Shown here: positions 16,859 to 30,332 of the stretch, one piece after another | Layout: each line of letters begins with the position of its first letter | Numbering within the stretch: the stretch's first letter is position 1 | Origin: Crenobacter cavernae | Lineage (GTDB): Bacteria; Pseudomonadota; Gammaproteobacteria; Burkholderiales; Chromobacteriaceae | Reading direction: 5' to 3' | DNA: 64,000 bases | Assembly: GCF_003355495.1 (NCBI RefSeq) | Contig: NZ_CP031337.1 | Span: forward strand, 496,001-560,000 | Translations under genes and position numbers: made by a program | Notes under the pieces: model-generated | The model's database searches: none | What the model saw: the letters and a program-made list of their open reading frames with translations, nothing else | What the model was told of the DNA's origin: nothing

Positions 16859-17944
16859 ATGACGCGCCCCATCCGGGTCGAAATCTTCCTCGACGCCATC
16901 CGCCACAACTATCTGTTCGCCAAGCAGAAAGCGCCGAAAAGCCGCGCCTGGGCGGTGGTCAAGGCCGACGCCTACGGTCACGGCATCCGCCGGGTCGCCG
17001 CGGCGCTCGCCGACGTCGCGGACGGTTTTGCGCTCTTGAACGTCGAGGACGCGCTCGCGCTGCGCGCTGACGGTGTCACCGCGCCTATCATGCTGCTCGA
17101 GGGGCCGTTCGACGCGGGCGAGGTGAAAACGATGGCCGATTACCTGCTGTCGGGCGCGGTGCACGGCGTGCATCAACTGTCATGGCTGGCGGCCGCCCCG
17201 GGCCCGGTCGAGGTCTGGCCCAAGGTCAACAGCGGCATGAACCGCCTGGGCTTTCGGCCGGCAGAACTGGCCGCCGTGTTGGCCGAGCTCGCCGCGATGC
17301 CACAGGTCAGCATCGGCGCGCTGATGACCCACTTCGCCACCGCCGACGATACGGCGGGGGTCGAAGAACAATGGGCGACGTTCGAGCCGCTGGTGCGCGG
17401 GCTCGGCCTGCCGGTCAGCGCGGCCAATTCGGCGGCGCTGTGGGACTTCCCCGCCACGCACTGCGACTGGGTGCGCCCCGGCATCTGCCTCTATGGCTGC
17501 TCTCCGTTCGCCGACCGGCTCGGGGGCGAGATGGGCCTGAAGGCCGCGATGCGGCTGTCGGCCGACGTGATCGCCGTGCAGACGCTGGCGGCCGGCGAAG
17601 CGGTCGGCTACGGACGTCGCTTTATTGCAGACAAGCCGATGCGCGTCGGCATCGTCGCCTGCGGTTATGCCGACGGCTACCCGCGCGTGGCGGACAACGG
17701 CACGCCGGTGGCGGTCGACGGCGTGCCGTCGGGCCTCGTCGGCCGCGTGTCGATGGACATGCTCGCGGTCGATCTGAGCGATCTTCCGACCGCCGGCGTC
17801 GGCAGCACGGTCGAATTGTGGGGACCGAACGTGCCGATCGAGACGGTCGCCGCATCCGCCGGCACCATCGGCTACGAGCTGATGTGCGCGATCGCGCCGC
17901 GCGTGCCGCGAGTGTACTCGGATGCGGGGCTCGGCCAAGCATGA
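16859..17944 (+). CDS. alr: Alanine racemase
   Basis: A 361-residue PLP enzyme that makes D-alanine for peptidoglycan. The PLP lysine is in AWAVVKADAYGHG (near residue 35), the catalytic Tyr in AVGYGRRF (near residue 250) and the family motif GRVSMDMLAVDL follows. Length is normal. One exact repeat copy lies inside at 17278-17287, and a one-mismatch copy (CTCGGCCAAG) overlaps the last codons. A strong terminator follows. Confidence 0.96.
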   Translation: MTRPIRVEIFLDAIRHNYLFAKQKAPKSRAWAVVKADAYGHGIRRVAAALADVADGFALLNVEDALALRADGVTAPIMLLEGPFDAGEVKTMADYLLSGAVHGVHQLSWLAAAPGPVEVWPKVNSGMNRLGFRPAELAAVLAELAAMPQVSIGALMTHFATADDTAGVEEQWATFEPLVRGLGLPVSAANSAALWDFPATHCDWVRPGICLYGCSPFADRLGGEMGLKAAMRLSADVIAVQTLAAGEAVGYGRRFIADKPMRVGIVACGYADGYPRVADNGTPVAVDGVPSGLVGRVSMDMLAVDLSDLPTAGVGSTVELWGPNVPIETVAASAGTIGYELMCAIAPRVPRVYSDAGLGQA

Positions 17945-17977
17945 GTCGGTCCAAGCTTTGTGTCCGCCCGCACACAC

Positions 17978-18007
17978 AAAAAACCGCAGCCAGGGCTGCG
18001 GTTTTTT
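17978..18007 (+). terminator. Terminator of alr
   Basis: AAAAAACCGCAGCC and GGCTGCGGTTTTTT form a 14-bp perfect stem ending in six T. Confidence 0.9.
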
Positions 18008-18016
18008 CATGGGCCT

Positions 18017-18044
18017 AAAGCTCGGCCAACGTTGGCCGAGCCTC
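18017..18044. repeat. Perfect palindrome made of two abutting CTCGGCCAAC repeats
   Basis: CTCGGCCAAC at 18021-18030 is followed directly by GTTGGCCGAG at 18031-18040, giving a 20-base perfect palindrome between the convergent alr and glmM genes. It has no loop and only a weak T-run, and alr already has its own terminator, so termination alone does not explain it. Confidence 0.85.
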
Positions 18045-18049
18045 CCGAA

Positions 18050-19384
18050 TCAGGCCGCATCCTCGATCGCGCCGGCGATCGCCTTGGCCCAGCGGTTGGC
18101 AAGATCGGCCTCGTCGGCTTCGACCATCACGCGCACCACCGGCTCGGTCCCGGACGGGCGCAGCACCACGCGGCCCCGACCGGCGAGCGCGGCCTCGGCT
18201 TCGGCGAGCGGCGCGGCCGACGCGGCCTTCCAGTCCTGGCCGTTCAGGCGCACGTTGATCAAGGTCTGCGGGAACGGCTGCCAGTCGCGGCCGATGTCGG
18301 CGAGCGTCATGTCAAGTTCCGCCAGGCTCTTCAAGACCTGCAGCGCCGAGATGATGCCGTCGCCGGTGCTGTGCTTGTCGAGGCACAGCACGTGGCCGGA
18401 CGCCTCGCCGCCGACTTCCCAACCGCTGGCGTGCAGCATTTCCAGCACGTAGCGGTCGCCGACCTTGGCGCGGCCGAAGCCGATGCCGCGCGCCTCGAGC
18501 GCCAGCTCCATCGCCAGGTTGGTCATCACCGTGCCGACCACGCCGCCCTCGAGTTCGCCCTTCGCGGCCCGCGCCTTGGCGATGGTGTAGATCAGCATGT
18601 CGCCGTCGTAGGCTTGGCCACGGCTGTCGACCATGATCAGCCGATCACCGTCGCCGTCGAGCGCGATGCCGTAGTCGGCTTCGTGCTGCAGCACCGCCGC
18701 CTGCAGCGTCTTCGGATAGGTCGCGCCGACCTTCTCGTTGATGTTGAAGCCGTTCGGCTCGCCGCCGATGGTGATCACCTCGGCGCCCAGCTCGTGGAAC
18801 ACCTTGGGCGCGATGTGATAAGTGGCACCGTTCGCGCAGTCGATCACCAGCTTCAGGCCCTTGAGGTCGCGCTCGTTCGGGAAGGTGCTCTTGCAGAACT
18901 CGATGTAGCGCTCGGCAGCGCCCTCGATGCGGCGCGCGCGGCCGAGTTCGCGCGACGACAGCGTAGTCAGAGGCTGCTCGAGCATCGCCTCGATGTCGAG
19001 TTCGACCGCGTCGTCGAGCTTCTTGCCGCCCTCGGCGAAGAACTTGATGCCATTATCCTGGTACGGGTTGTGCGACGCCGAGATCATCACGCCGGCCGAC
19101 AGGCGCAGCGCGCGCGTCAGGTAGGCGATGCCCGGCGTCGGCAGCGGGCCGGTCAGCAGCACGTTCACGCCGGCGGCGGTAAAGCCCGCCTGCAGCGCGG
19201 CCTCCAGCATGTAGCCGGAGATGCGCGTGTCCTTGCCGATCAGCACCGTCGGGTGCGCGTGGCGTTCGCGGTCGACCAGCACGCGGCCGGCGGCGTAGCC
19301 GAGTCTCAGCACGAATTCCGGGGTGATCGGCGACTTGCCGACCTCGCCGCGGACGCCGTCGGTGCCGAAGTATTTTCTGCTCAT
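18050..19384 (-). CDS. glmM: Phosphoglucosamine mutase
   Basis: A 444-residue enzyme that converts glucosamine-6-phosphate to glucosamine-1-phosphate for UDP-GlcNAc. It starts MSRKYFGTDGVRGEVG, has the phosphoserine loop GVMISASHNPYQDNGIKFF near residue 100, the metal loop IALDGDGDRL near residue 243 and the phosphate-binding RPSGTEPVVRVMVEA at the C-terminus. It is the last gene of the conserved rlmE-ftsH-folP-glmM series. Confidence 0.97.
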   Translation of the reverse strand: MSRKYFGTDGVRGEVGKSPITPEFVLRLGYAAGRVLVDRERHAHPTVLIGKDTRISGYMLEAALQAGFTAAGVNVLLTGPLPTPGIAYLTRALRLSAGVMISASHNPYQDNGIKFFAEGGKKLDDAVELDIEAMLEQPLTTLSSRELGRARRIEGAAERYIEFCKSTFPNERDLKGLKLVIDCANGATYHIAPKVFHELGAEVITIGGEPNGFNINEKVGATYPKTLQAAVLQHEADYGIALDGDGDRLIMVDSRGQAYDGDMLIYTIAKARAAKGELEGGVVGTVMTNLAMELALEARGIGFGRAKVGDRYVLEMLHASGWEVGGEASGHVLCLDKHSTGDGIISALQVLKSLAELDMTLADIGRDWQPFPQTLINVRLNGQDWKAASAAPLAEAEAALAGRGRVVLRPSGTEPVVRVMVEADEADLANRWAKAIAGAIEDAA

Positions 19385-19431
19385 GGGTATCTCCTTCGCG
19401 GCCGGCGCTCGGCCAACCTCGTTCTTCGTGT

Positions 19432-20271
19432 TCAGAGGGTGCCGCGCCACGCCTGCCACACGTCCAGCGCCTGGCGCGTCGCCTTCACGTCGTGCACGCG
19501 CACGATGCGCACGCCCCGTTCGGCCGCCAACAGGGCACCTGCGACGCTCGCGCCGAGCCGCTCGGCCGGCACCGCTTCGCCGGTGATCGCGCCGAGCATC
19601 GACTTTCTCGACAGGCCGATCAGTATCGGCACGCCGGCCGCTTCTTCAAGCGCCGGCACGTGTTTCAGCAGCGCAAGATTATGCTCCAAGGTTTTGCCAA
19701 AGCCCAAGCCCGGGTCACCTAGCAGACGCTCTCGCGCGATGCCCGCATCGCGACACAGCGCCACGCGACGCGCGAGATAGGCGCCGACCTCGGCGACCAC
19801 GTCGGCATAGTTCGGATCGGCCTGCATCGTATCCGGGTTGCCCTGCTTGTGCATCAGGCAGACGGCGACGTTGGCCGAGGCCAGCAAGTTGAGCGCGCCG
19901 TCGTCCTCGAGCGCTGACACGTCGTTGATCAGGTCGACGCCGCCGGAGGCGAGCGCCTCCTTCATCACCCGCGTGCGCCGCGTATCGAGCGAAATCGGCA
20001 CGCCGAGCTCGGCCAACCTCGGCAGCACCGGCAGCACGCGCGCGAGCTCTTCCTCGGGGCTGACAAAGGGCGCATTAGGGCGCGTCGATTCGCCGCCGAT
20101 GTCGATGATGTCGGCCCCCTCCCCCAGCATCTGGCGCGCGCGCTCGAGCGCCGCGCCGACGCGGTCGAAACGACCGCCGTCCGAGAAGGAGTCGGGGGTC
20201 ACGTTGAGGATGCCCATCACCAAGGGGCGATCGAGCGATAGTCGGAAACGGCCGCAGAGCAATTCGGGCAT
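19432..20271 (-). CDS. folP: Dihydropteroate synthase
   Basis: A 279-residue enzyme that condenses p-aminobenzoate with the pterin pyrophosphate in folate synthesis, and the sulfonamide target. Visible motifs are MGILNVTPDSFSDGG near residue 19, DIIDIGGESTRPNA near residue 55 and GLGFGKTLEHNL. The C-terminal RVHDVKATRQAL carries the conserved RxHD. Three repeat copies lie in or next to it (19408-19417, 19870-19879, 20008-20017), an unusually high density. Confidence 0.96.
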   Translation of the reverse strand: MPELLCGRFRLSLDRPLVMGILNVTPDSFSDGGRFDRVGAALERARQMLGEGADIIDIGGESTRPNAPFVSPEEELARVLPVLPRLAELGVPISLDTRRTRVMKEALASGGVDLINDVSALEDDGALNLLASANVAVCLMHKQGNPDTMQADPNYADVVAEVGAYLARRVALCRDAGIARERLLGDPGLGFGKTLEHNLALLKHVPALEEAAGVPILIGLSRKSMLGAITGEAVPAERLGASVAGALLAAERGVRIVRVHDVKATRQALDVWQAWRGTL

Positions 20272-20290
20272 GGGAAGTGGAAAAAGAGAA

Positions 20291-20318
20291 AGGCGGCAGC
20301 GTCGCTGCCGCCTCGTTG
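20291..20318 (-). terminator. Terminator of ftsH
   Basis: AGGCGGCAGC and GCTGCCGCCT form a 10-bp stem with a 3-base loop, followed on the minus strand by TTCTCTTTTT. It lies between ftsH and folP, so read-through to folP is probably partial. Confidence 0.75.
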
Positions 20319-20343
20319 CGGGACGTCGACCGGCGGCGCCGGA

Positions 20344-22260
<1,917 letters not shown>

Positions 22261-22338
22261 GCGAACGGACTCCTATGTGCGCTGACGTTGCTTGCCCGTA
22301 TATATGTGTTTCGATTGTAAACCCGACCCATCCGCTTG

Positions 22339-22956
22339 TCAGCGCCGCCCCTTGCCCAACAGGTAGATCTCGTTGGAACGGTCGCGCGACGCCTTCGGCT
22401 TGCGGGTCTGCACTTCGGCGAAGGTTTCCCGCATCGCTTTCAGGTAGGACTGGAATTCACTTCCCTGAAAAACTTTGACGAGGAAGTGACCGCCGGGTTT
22501 CAGATGCTCACGCGCAAATTCGAGCGCAAGTTCCGTCAGGTGAAAGCTTCTCGCCTGGTCGATGGCGTTCATGCCGGAGATATTGGGGGCCATATCCGAA
22601 ATTACAAGATCGAGCGCGCGCCCGTCCAGCAGGCGCACGAACTCGTCGAGCACCGCGTCTTCACGGAAGTCGCCCTGGATGAAGTCGACACCGGCGATCG
22701 CGTTCATCGGCAGGATGTCGAGCGCGAACACGCGCCCCTTGTCGCCGACGAGGCGCGCGGCCACCTGAGACCAGCTGCCCGGCGCGCTGCCGAGGTCGGC
22801 GATGATCCCACCCGGACGGATCAACTTGTCCTTCTCATTGATTTCGAGCAATTTGTAGGCGGCGCGCGAGCGGTAGCCGTCCTTCTGTGCCTGGTGAACG
22901 TAGTGGTCGTTCACGTGTTCCTGCAACCAGCCCTTGCTGGTCTTGCTGCGTGCCAT
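22339..22956 (-). CDS. rlmE: 23S rRNA (uridine-2'-O-)-methyltransferase
   Basis: A 205-residue FtsJ/RrmJ-type enzyme that methylates U2552 of 23S rRNA. It has the SAM site IADLGSAPGSWSQVA near residue 55, DLVISDMAPNISG with the catalytic Asp, and GGHFLVKVFQG with the catalytic Lys. KPKASRDRSNEIYLL closes the domain. It starts at 22956 (MARSKTSKGW) and diverges from yhbY. Confidence 0.96.
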   Translation of the reverse strand: MARSKTSKGWLQEHVNDHYVHQAQKDGYRSRAAYKLLEINEKDKLIRPGGIIADLGSAPGSWSQVAARLVGDKGRVFALDILPMNAIAGVDFIQGDFREDAVLDEFVRLLDGRALDLVISDMAPNISGMNAIDQARSFHLTELALEFAREHLKPGGHFLVKVFQGSEFQSYLKAMRETFAEVQTRKPKASRDRSNEIYLLGKGRR

Positions 22957-23145
22957 AGTGCGCCTTCGTTCGATCTGCCTTGAGCGGCGGCGACGCGCGC
23001 CGCGCCTCGCCCCACGCTGACATGATACCCGTGGAGCGCCGCCAAAACAGCACGCACCGAGCGGCGATGCACGCCCATTGTTGGGAAAAACCCGAAAAAA
23101 ACGCCGAAGTTTAGTAAAATCGACTTTTGCCTCGAATACCCAGCC

Positions 23146-23463
23146 ATGAAAATCGAACTCAACCCGGTCGAGCGTAAGTACCTGAAAGCGCTCGCCCATC
23201 ACCTCGACCCGGTGGTCACCGTCGGCAACAACGGTCTGACCGAGTCGGTCGTCCGCGAAATCGCCATCAGCCTCGACGCCCACGAACTGATCAAGGTCCG
23301 CGTCGCCGGCGACGACCGCGAAGCGCGCGTCGCCCTCTATGAGAAGATCTGCGACGAACTCGGCGCCGCACAGGTCCAGCATATCGGCAAGCTCTTGGTG
23401 CTCTGGCGCCCGTCGGACAAGCAGCGCATCGTCCCGCCCAAGACCAAGAAGCAGGCCAAGTAA
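23146..23463 (+). CDS. yhbY: YhbY-type CRM-domain RNA-binding protein
   Basis: A 105-residue single CRM-domain protein. The RNA-binding GxxG loop appears as TVGNNGLTESV near residue 27, a little different from the common GKNG form. The C-terminus is basic (KTKKQAK). Members bind pre-50S ribosomal particles. Its divergent position next to the rRNA methyltransferase gene rlmE is conserved and fits a ribosome-assembly role. Confidence 0.93.
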   Translation: MKIELNPVERKYLKALAHHLDPVVTVGNNGLTESVVREIAISLDAHELIKVRVAGDDREARVALYEKICDELGAAQVQHIGKLLVLWRPSDKQRIVPPKTKKQAK

Positions 23464-23482
23464 ACCCGTCTGCACGTCGAAA

Positions 23483-23512
23483 AAAAACGGTGGCCAAGGG
23501 CCACCGTTTTTC
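23483..23512. terminator. Bidirectional terminator between yhbY and rnfD
   Basis: AAAAACGGTGGCC and GGCCACCGTTTTT form a 13-bp perfect stem with a 3-base loop and T-runs both ways. Confidence 0.9.
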
Positions 23513-24449
23513 ATGCCCGCTGCCAGCGTCGTGTTGGCGCGTGCAGGCGCCGGGCCAGCCGGTCGAGTTGTGGCACAAGCAGGTTGCCGGTGAGGATGGC
23601 AAAACACAGGCCGTCGGCGTAGAGCCCAAATTCGCGCACCATTTCCGTCACGGCACCGATGAGCACACCAAACAGGACGCGCCCAAGACGGCTATCCGGG
23701 CTGGTCACCGGATCGGTAGCAATGAAGAAGGCAGCGAACAGGTAACCGCCCAGTGTCAGGCTATGCAAGCCCTCGACAAAGCTATGGCCAGCCAGCATAC
23801 ACAACAGCGTCGAGCTGGCCATCATCGCCAGCGGAATTTCCAGACGGATCACGCGGATCACCGCGAGCAGCACGCCACCGGCCAGGTAGCCTATCCAGGA
23901 CAGGTAGTGTGCCGCCTCGTCCAGCAACCCTGTGGCCAACGGGGTCGCGCTGCTGAGCGCATCCATCTGCAGGCGCGGCGCGAGCATCAGCTGCTGGGCC
24001 AGCACCTCGGCCAGGCCCAGTTCGCGCGTCCACGGCGCCAGCAACGAAGGGGCGGGATAGAGCAGTTGGTAGAAGCACACGGCGATCACGCCGAGCCCCG
24101 CCATCACCGGATTCAAGCGGTTGCGCCCCAAACCGCCGCTGCCGTGTTTGACGATCCCCAAGGCCACCACCATCGCCAGCAGCATCATCCATACCGGCAC
24201 CATGACCGGCAGCGCGCGGGCCATCAGCCATCCGCTGACGAGCCAGCTCAGGTCGGCCAAGCCGCGACGCAACGGCAGCCCGCGCAAGCGCAGACAGCCC
24301 GCCTCCACCAGCCACGCAAACAGCACGCACCAGGCGGTTTGCATCAGCACGACCGTGCCGAATTGCCAGGCGTGCAGCGCGGTACCGGGCAACAGCGCCA
24401 GCACCACGGCCAGCATGATGCCCGGCACCGTGGCAGGCCGCCAGCTCAT
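23511..24449 (-). CDS. RnfD/NqrB-family membrane subunit
   Basis: A 312-residue membrane protein with about eight to ten helices. The covalent FMN-attachment motif is present as SSATPLATG near residue 160 (family form SGATPLA/T), and NRLNPVMAGL and FFIATDPVTSPDS also fit RnfD. It would be the membrane part of an ion- or proton-coupled electron transfer unit. Its ATG overlaps the TGA of rnfC (ATGA). No rnfA, B, G or E gene is next to the pair. Confidence 0.85.
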   Translation of the reverse strand: MSWRPATVPGIMLAVVLALLPGTALHAWQFGTVVLMQTAWCVLFAWLVEAGCLRLRGLPLRRGLADLSWLVSGWLMARALPVMVPVWMMLLAMVVALGIVKHGSGGLGRNRLNPVMAGLGVIAVCFYQLLYPAPSLLAPWTRELGLAEVLAQQLMLAPRLQMDALSSATPLATGLLDEAAHYLSWIGYLAGGVLLAVIRVIRLEIPLAMMASSTLLCMLAGHSFVEGLHSLTLGGYLFAAFFIATDPVTSPDSRLGRVLFGVLIGAVTEMVREFGLYADGLCFAILTGNLLVPQLDRLARRLHAPTRRWQRA

Positions 24450-25846
24450 TGCCGTGCCCCCAAGTAGATCGTGCGCTTGGCGGTACGGAAACTGTCGCGC
24501 AGCGGCAGATTGCTCGGGCAGACATAACTGCACGCGCCGCATTCGATACACGCGCCGAGTTGCTCCTGCTGCAGGGCTAGGCGGTCACCGCGCTCGAAGG
24601 CGTCATAGAGCTTGAGCGGCTGCAGCGCCATAGGGCAGACGTCCACACAACGGTTGCAACGAATGCAGTCGCCGGCCTCGGCGCGCTCAGGAAACAACGC
24701 GTCCGAGCGCGCGATCAGGCAAGAAGTGGTTTTGGCGATCACCGCTTCGGGGTGGGACAGCAGCCGCCCCATCATCGGCCCGCCGACCTGCACGCCACGG
24801 CCACCGTCGCGCGGAGAGGCGAGTTCCAGCAGCTTCGCCACCGGCACGCCGATAGCCACCTCGACATTGCCGGGATGGTCGACATGGCCGGTCACCGTCA
24901 CCACCCGGGAAACCAGCGGTTCGCCGAGTAAGGCCGCCCGACCCAGGGCGTAGACGGTGGCGACATTCAGCACCATCACGCCGATTTCGGCGGGCAGCAT
25001 GCCCGGCGCCAGGGTGCGCCCGCTCAGGCTTTTCACCAGCAGCGGCTGACCGCCGGCAGGATAGCGATGCGGCAACTCGCATACGTCGACCCGGCTGCCC
25101 GCCGAGGCCGCCGCCGCGCGCAGGCTGGCGATCGCCTCGGGTTTGTTGGGCTCCACCCCGATGCGCACCTGCCCGACCTCCATCACGTCGGCCAGATAGT
25201 CCGCCGCGGCGACGATGTCGGCGGCGCGTTCGCGCATCAGCCTGTCGTCGCAGCTCATGAAGGGTTCGCACTCGGCGCCGTTGATCAAGAGGACATCGGG
25301 GCTGCTGGCCCCTGCCAGCTTCAGCCCAGTCGGGAAACCCGCGCCACCGAGCCCGACCAAGCCCATCTCCAGCGCGAACTCGGCGAACTCGGTCGGGCTG
25401 ACCTTGCTGCCCAGTGCGCGCCTCGTTCCCCATTCGTCCAACCCATCCGCTTCGATGCTGACGCAGGGCACCGCTTCGTCCGCATCCGCCAGATGGCAGA
25501 GGCCGATGTCGCAGACCGTGCCGGATGTCGACGCATGCACCCAGACCGTACCGGCAGGACCGCGCCCGATCACCTCGCCCTTGAGTACCCGCTGCCCCAC
25601 GCTCACACAGGCCTCTGCCCGACTGCGACCGTTGACCAGCGGAATGTCCAGCCGGTAGCCGGCTAGCGCCAGCGACTGGATCGGGGCCTGGCTGGAGAGC
25701 GCCTTGTGCTCGGGCAGCTTGACCCCGCCACTCCAGCCACGGCCTCGCCTGCGAAGGGGCTGCAGCAGGCGCTGCAGCCACGGAATGGCGCTGCCTTTGG
25801 CAAACAAGACTGGACTGGTAGACGGCACGGCAAGGTTCCACGACAA
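24446..25846 (-). CDS. RnfC-like electron transport subunit
   Basis: A 466-residue protein. It has an N-terminal barrel-like domain with SGGVKLPEHKALS, a central NADH/FMN-type region (GLGGAGFPTGLKL, NGAECEPFMSCDDRLM), a SLBB part, and two 4Fe-4S clusters near the C-terminus (CIRCNRCVDVCP and CIECGACSYVCP). This is the RnfC layout for NADH oxidation. The start is uncertain: TTG at 25846 or GTG at 25828. It lies 50-75 bases downstream of a Fur-like palindrome, and no other rnf genes are adjacent. Confidence 0.85.
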   Translation of the reverse strand: MSWNLAVPSTSPVLFAKGSAIPWLQRLLQPLRRRGRGWSGGVKLPEHKALSSQAPIQSLALAGYRLDIPLVNGRSRAEACVSVGQRVLKGEVIGRGPAGTVWVHASTSGTVCDIGLCHLADADEAVPCVSIEADGLDEWGTRRALGSKVSPTEFAEFALEMGLVGLGGAGFPTGLKLAGASSPDVLLINGAECEPFMSCDDRLMRERAADIVAAADYLADVMEVGQVRIGVEPNKPEAIASLRAAAASAGSRVDVCELPHRYPAGGQPLLVKSLSGRTLAPGMLPAEIGVMVLNVATVYALGRAALLGEPLVSRVVTVTGHVDHPGNVEVAIGVPVAKLLELASPRDGGRGVQVGGPMMGRLLSHPEAVIAKTTSCLIARSDALFPERAEAGDCIRCNRCVDVCPMALQPLKLYDAFERGDRLALQQEQLGACIECGACSYVCPSNLPLRDSFRTAKRTIYLGARQ

Positions 25847-25896
25847 GGGTTTCGGATCGGTCTACGGCCCGCCGCGCGAACGGTGGACCGCAATTT

Positions 25897-25922
25897 TGCG
25901 AATAATATCTATTATCATTTGC
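25897..25922 (-). promoter_or_regulatory. Fur-like box upstream of rnfC-rnfD
   Basis: On the minus strand the sequence reads AATGATAATAGATATTATT, which matches the GATAAT hexamer arrangement of the Fur consensus in most positions. It is the only strongly AT-rich dyad in this GC-rich region and lies just upstream of rnfC. It predicts iron repression of the pair. Confidence 0.6.
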
Positions 25923-25964
25923 AAATACAACCCATTCCCATTTTCACACTCGGCACAGACAACG

Positions 25965-25995
25965 AAAAAGGGGAAACCCTGAGGTTTCCCCTTTT
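25965..25995 (-). terminator. Terminator of the DUF4149-like gene
   Basis: AAAAAGGGGAAACC (25965-25978) and GGTTTCCCCTTTT (25983-25995) form a 13-bp stem. In the minus direction it ends in five T. Confidence 0.85.
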
Positions 25996-26014
25996 GCATC
26001 CGGCAAGCCGCGCG

Positions 26015-26443
26015 CTATTCCTTGCGCAGCACGAACACTAGTCCCATCAGGCTTTGCACCAGGTAGATCAGGCTGGAGATGGTGTGCCAGGTGGCGAAGC
26101 CGCCGCCGAACGCGCCGGTTGCGGCCTGACTCATCTGCGCCTTCAGGTTGGCGATGATCGGCGTGACCGCGAAGTGGTTGATCAGCGTACACGCGAGCAT
26201 GCCGACGATCAGCCAGAGCGCGAGCGTCTTGAACGCGCGCACGCCGTTCTGCCACACCGAATCGACCAGCAGCAAGGTGCCGCAGATCAGCCCTACCCAC
26301 GCGATCGCGGCGAACAGTCGGCCGGCGACCATGCCGGCGGTGGCCTTGTCGAGGTGGGAAAACAACACCGGCGCCACCACCAGACCAACGACCCACATGC
26401 CGCCGATCCAGAAGGTGATCGCGATCGCCCGCACTCCGTTCAT
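26015..26443 (-). CDS. DUF4149-type four-helix membrane protein
   Basis: A 142-residue protein with four hydrophobic helices (about 4-25, 43-62, 75-95 and 118-137). The layout FWIGGMWVVGLVVAPVLFSHL with Gly-Gly-Met-Trp and CTLINHFAVTPIIANL resembles the TMEM205/DUF4149 family. Function is unknown. I chose the ATG at 26443 because GGGGA lies 6 bases upstream; the in-frame GTG two codons earlier abuts that site. It follows greA and may share its transcript. Confidence 0.75.
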   Translation of the reverse strand: MNGVRAIAITFWIGGMWVVGLVVAPVLFSHLDKATAGMVAGRLFAAIAWVGLICGTLLLVDSVWQNGVRAFKTLALWLIVGMLACTLINHFAVTPIIANLKAQMSQAATGAFGGGFATWHTISSLIYLVQSLMGLVFVLRKE

Positions 26444-26478
26444 GCTCACTCCCCTTGCGCGCCAGCCGGTGCGGTGGC

Positions 26479-26955
26479 TCAGATGTAGTGGACGTCCAGC
26501 ACTTCGTATTCGCGGATGCCGCCCGGCGCCATCACCTCGGCGACGTCGCCGGCTTCCTTGCCGATCAGCGCGCGCGCGATCGGCGAGTTCACTGAAACCA
26601 TGCCGGACTTGATGTCGGCCTCGTCGTCGCCGACGATCTGGTAGCGGACGGCTTCTTCGCTCTCCAGGTCCATCAGCTGGACGGTCGCGCCGAACACGAT
26701 GCGGCCGTCGGCGTCGAGCTCGACCGGATTGATGACCTGCGCGTTCGACAGCTTGCCTTCGAGATCGGCGATACGGCCTTCGACGAAGCCCTGACGTTCC
26801 TTGGCGGCGTCGTATTCGGCGTTCTCCGACAGGTCGCCGTGCGAGCGCGCCTCGGCGATCGCGGCGATCACGCTGGGACGCTCGACGCTCTTCAGACGCT
26901 GCAGCTCTTGCTTAAGAAGGTCCGCCCCGCGAACGGTCAACGGCACTTTGATCAT
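26479..26955 (-). CDS. greA: Transcription elongation factor GreA
   Basis: A 158-residue protein with an N-terminal coiled coil that ends in the two acidic tip residues (GDLSENAEYDAAKERQ near residue 40) and a C-terminal FKBP-like domain (VSVNSPIARALIGKEAGD). It enters the RNA polymerase secondary channel and triggers cleavage of backtracked transcripts. It lies downstream of carB, as in several beta-proteobacteria, but a terminator separates them. Confidence 0.96.
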   Translation of the reverse strand: MIKVPLTVRGADLLKQELQRLKSVERPSVIAAIAEARSHGDLSENAEYDAAKERQGFVEGRIADLEGKLSNAQVINPVELDADGRIVFGATVQLMDLESEEAVRYQIVGDDEADIKSGMVSVNSPIARALIGKEAGDVAEVMAPGGIREYEVLDVHYI

Positions 26956-26996
26956 GGTTCTCTCCCGAAGGCGGCCCGGCCGCCTTGCAAAAACGG

Positions 26997-27025
26997 AAGC
27001 CGCCGTACGGGACGGCGGCTTTGGA
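26997..27025 (-). terminator. Terminator between carB and greA
   Basis: AAGCCGCCGT (26997-27006) pairs with ACGGCGGCTT (27012-27021); on the minus strand it continues CCGTTTTTG. Confidence 0.8.
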
Positions 27026-27072
27026 AATCGGTTAATTCGGCAGCATTCTAACGAGAAATCGCGCCCGGTTCA

Positions 27073-27087
27073 AAGGTTGGCCGAGCG
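27073..27087 (-). repeat. Single intergenic repeat copy after carB
   Basis: Minus strand GCTCGGCCAACCTTTG, full consensus, 20 bases after the carB stop and before the carB-greA hairpin. Confidence 0.8.
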
Positions 27088-27105
27088 CGACTCGTTTTTA
27101 CGGGT

Positions 27106-30312
<3,207 letters not shown>

Positions 30313-30332
30313 TGCTTCACTCAATAATCGGG

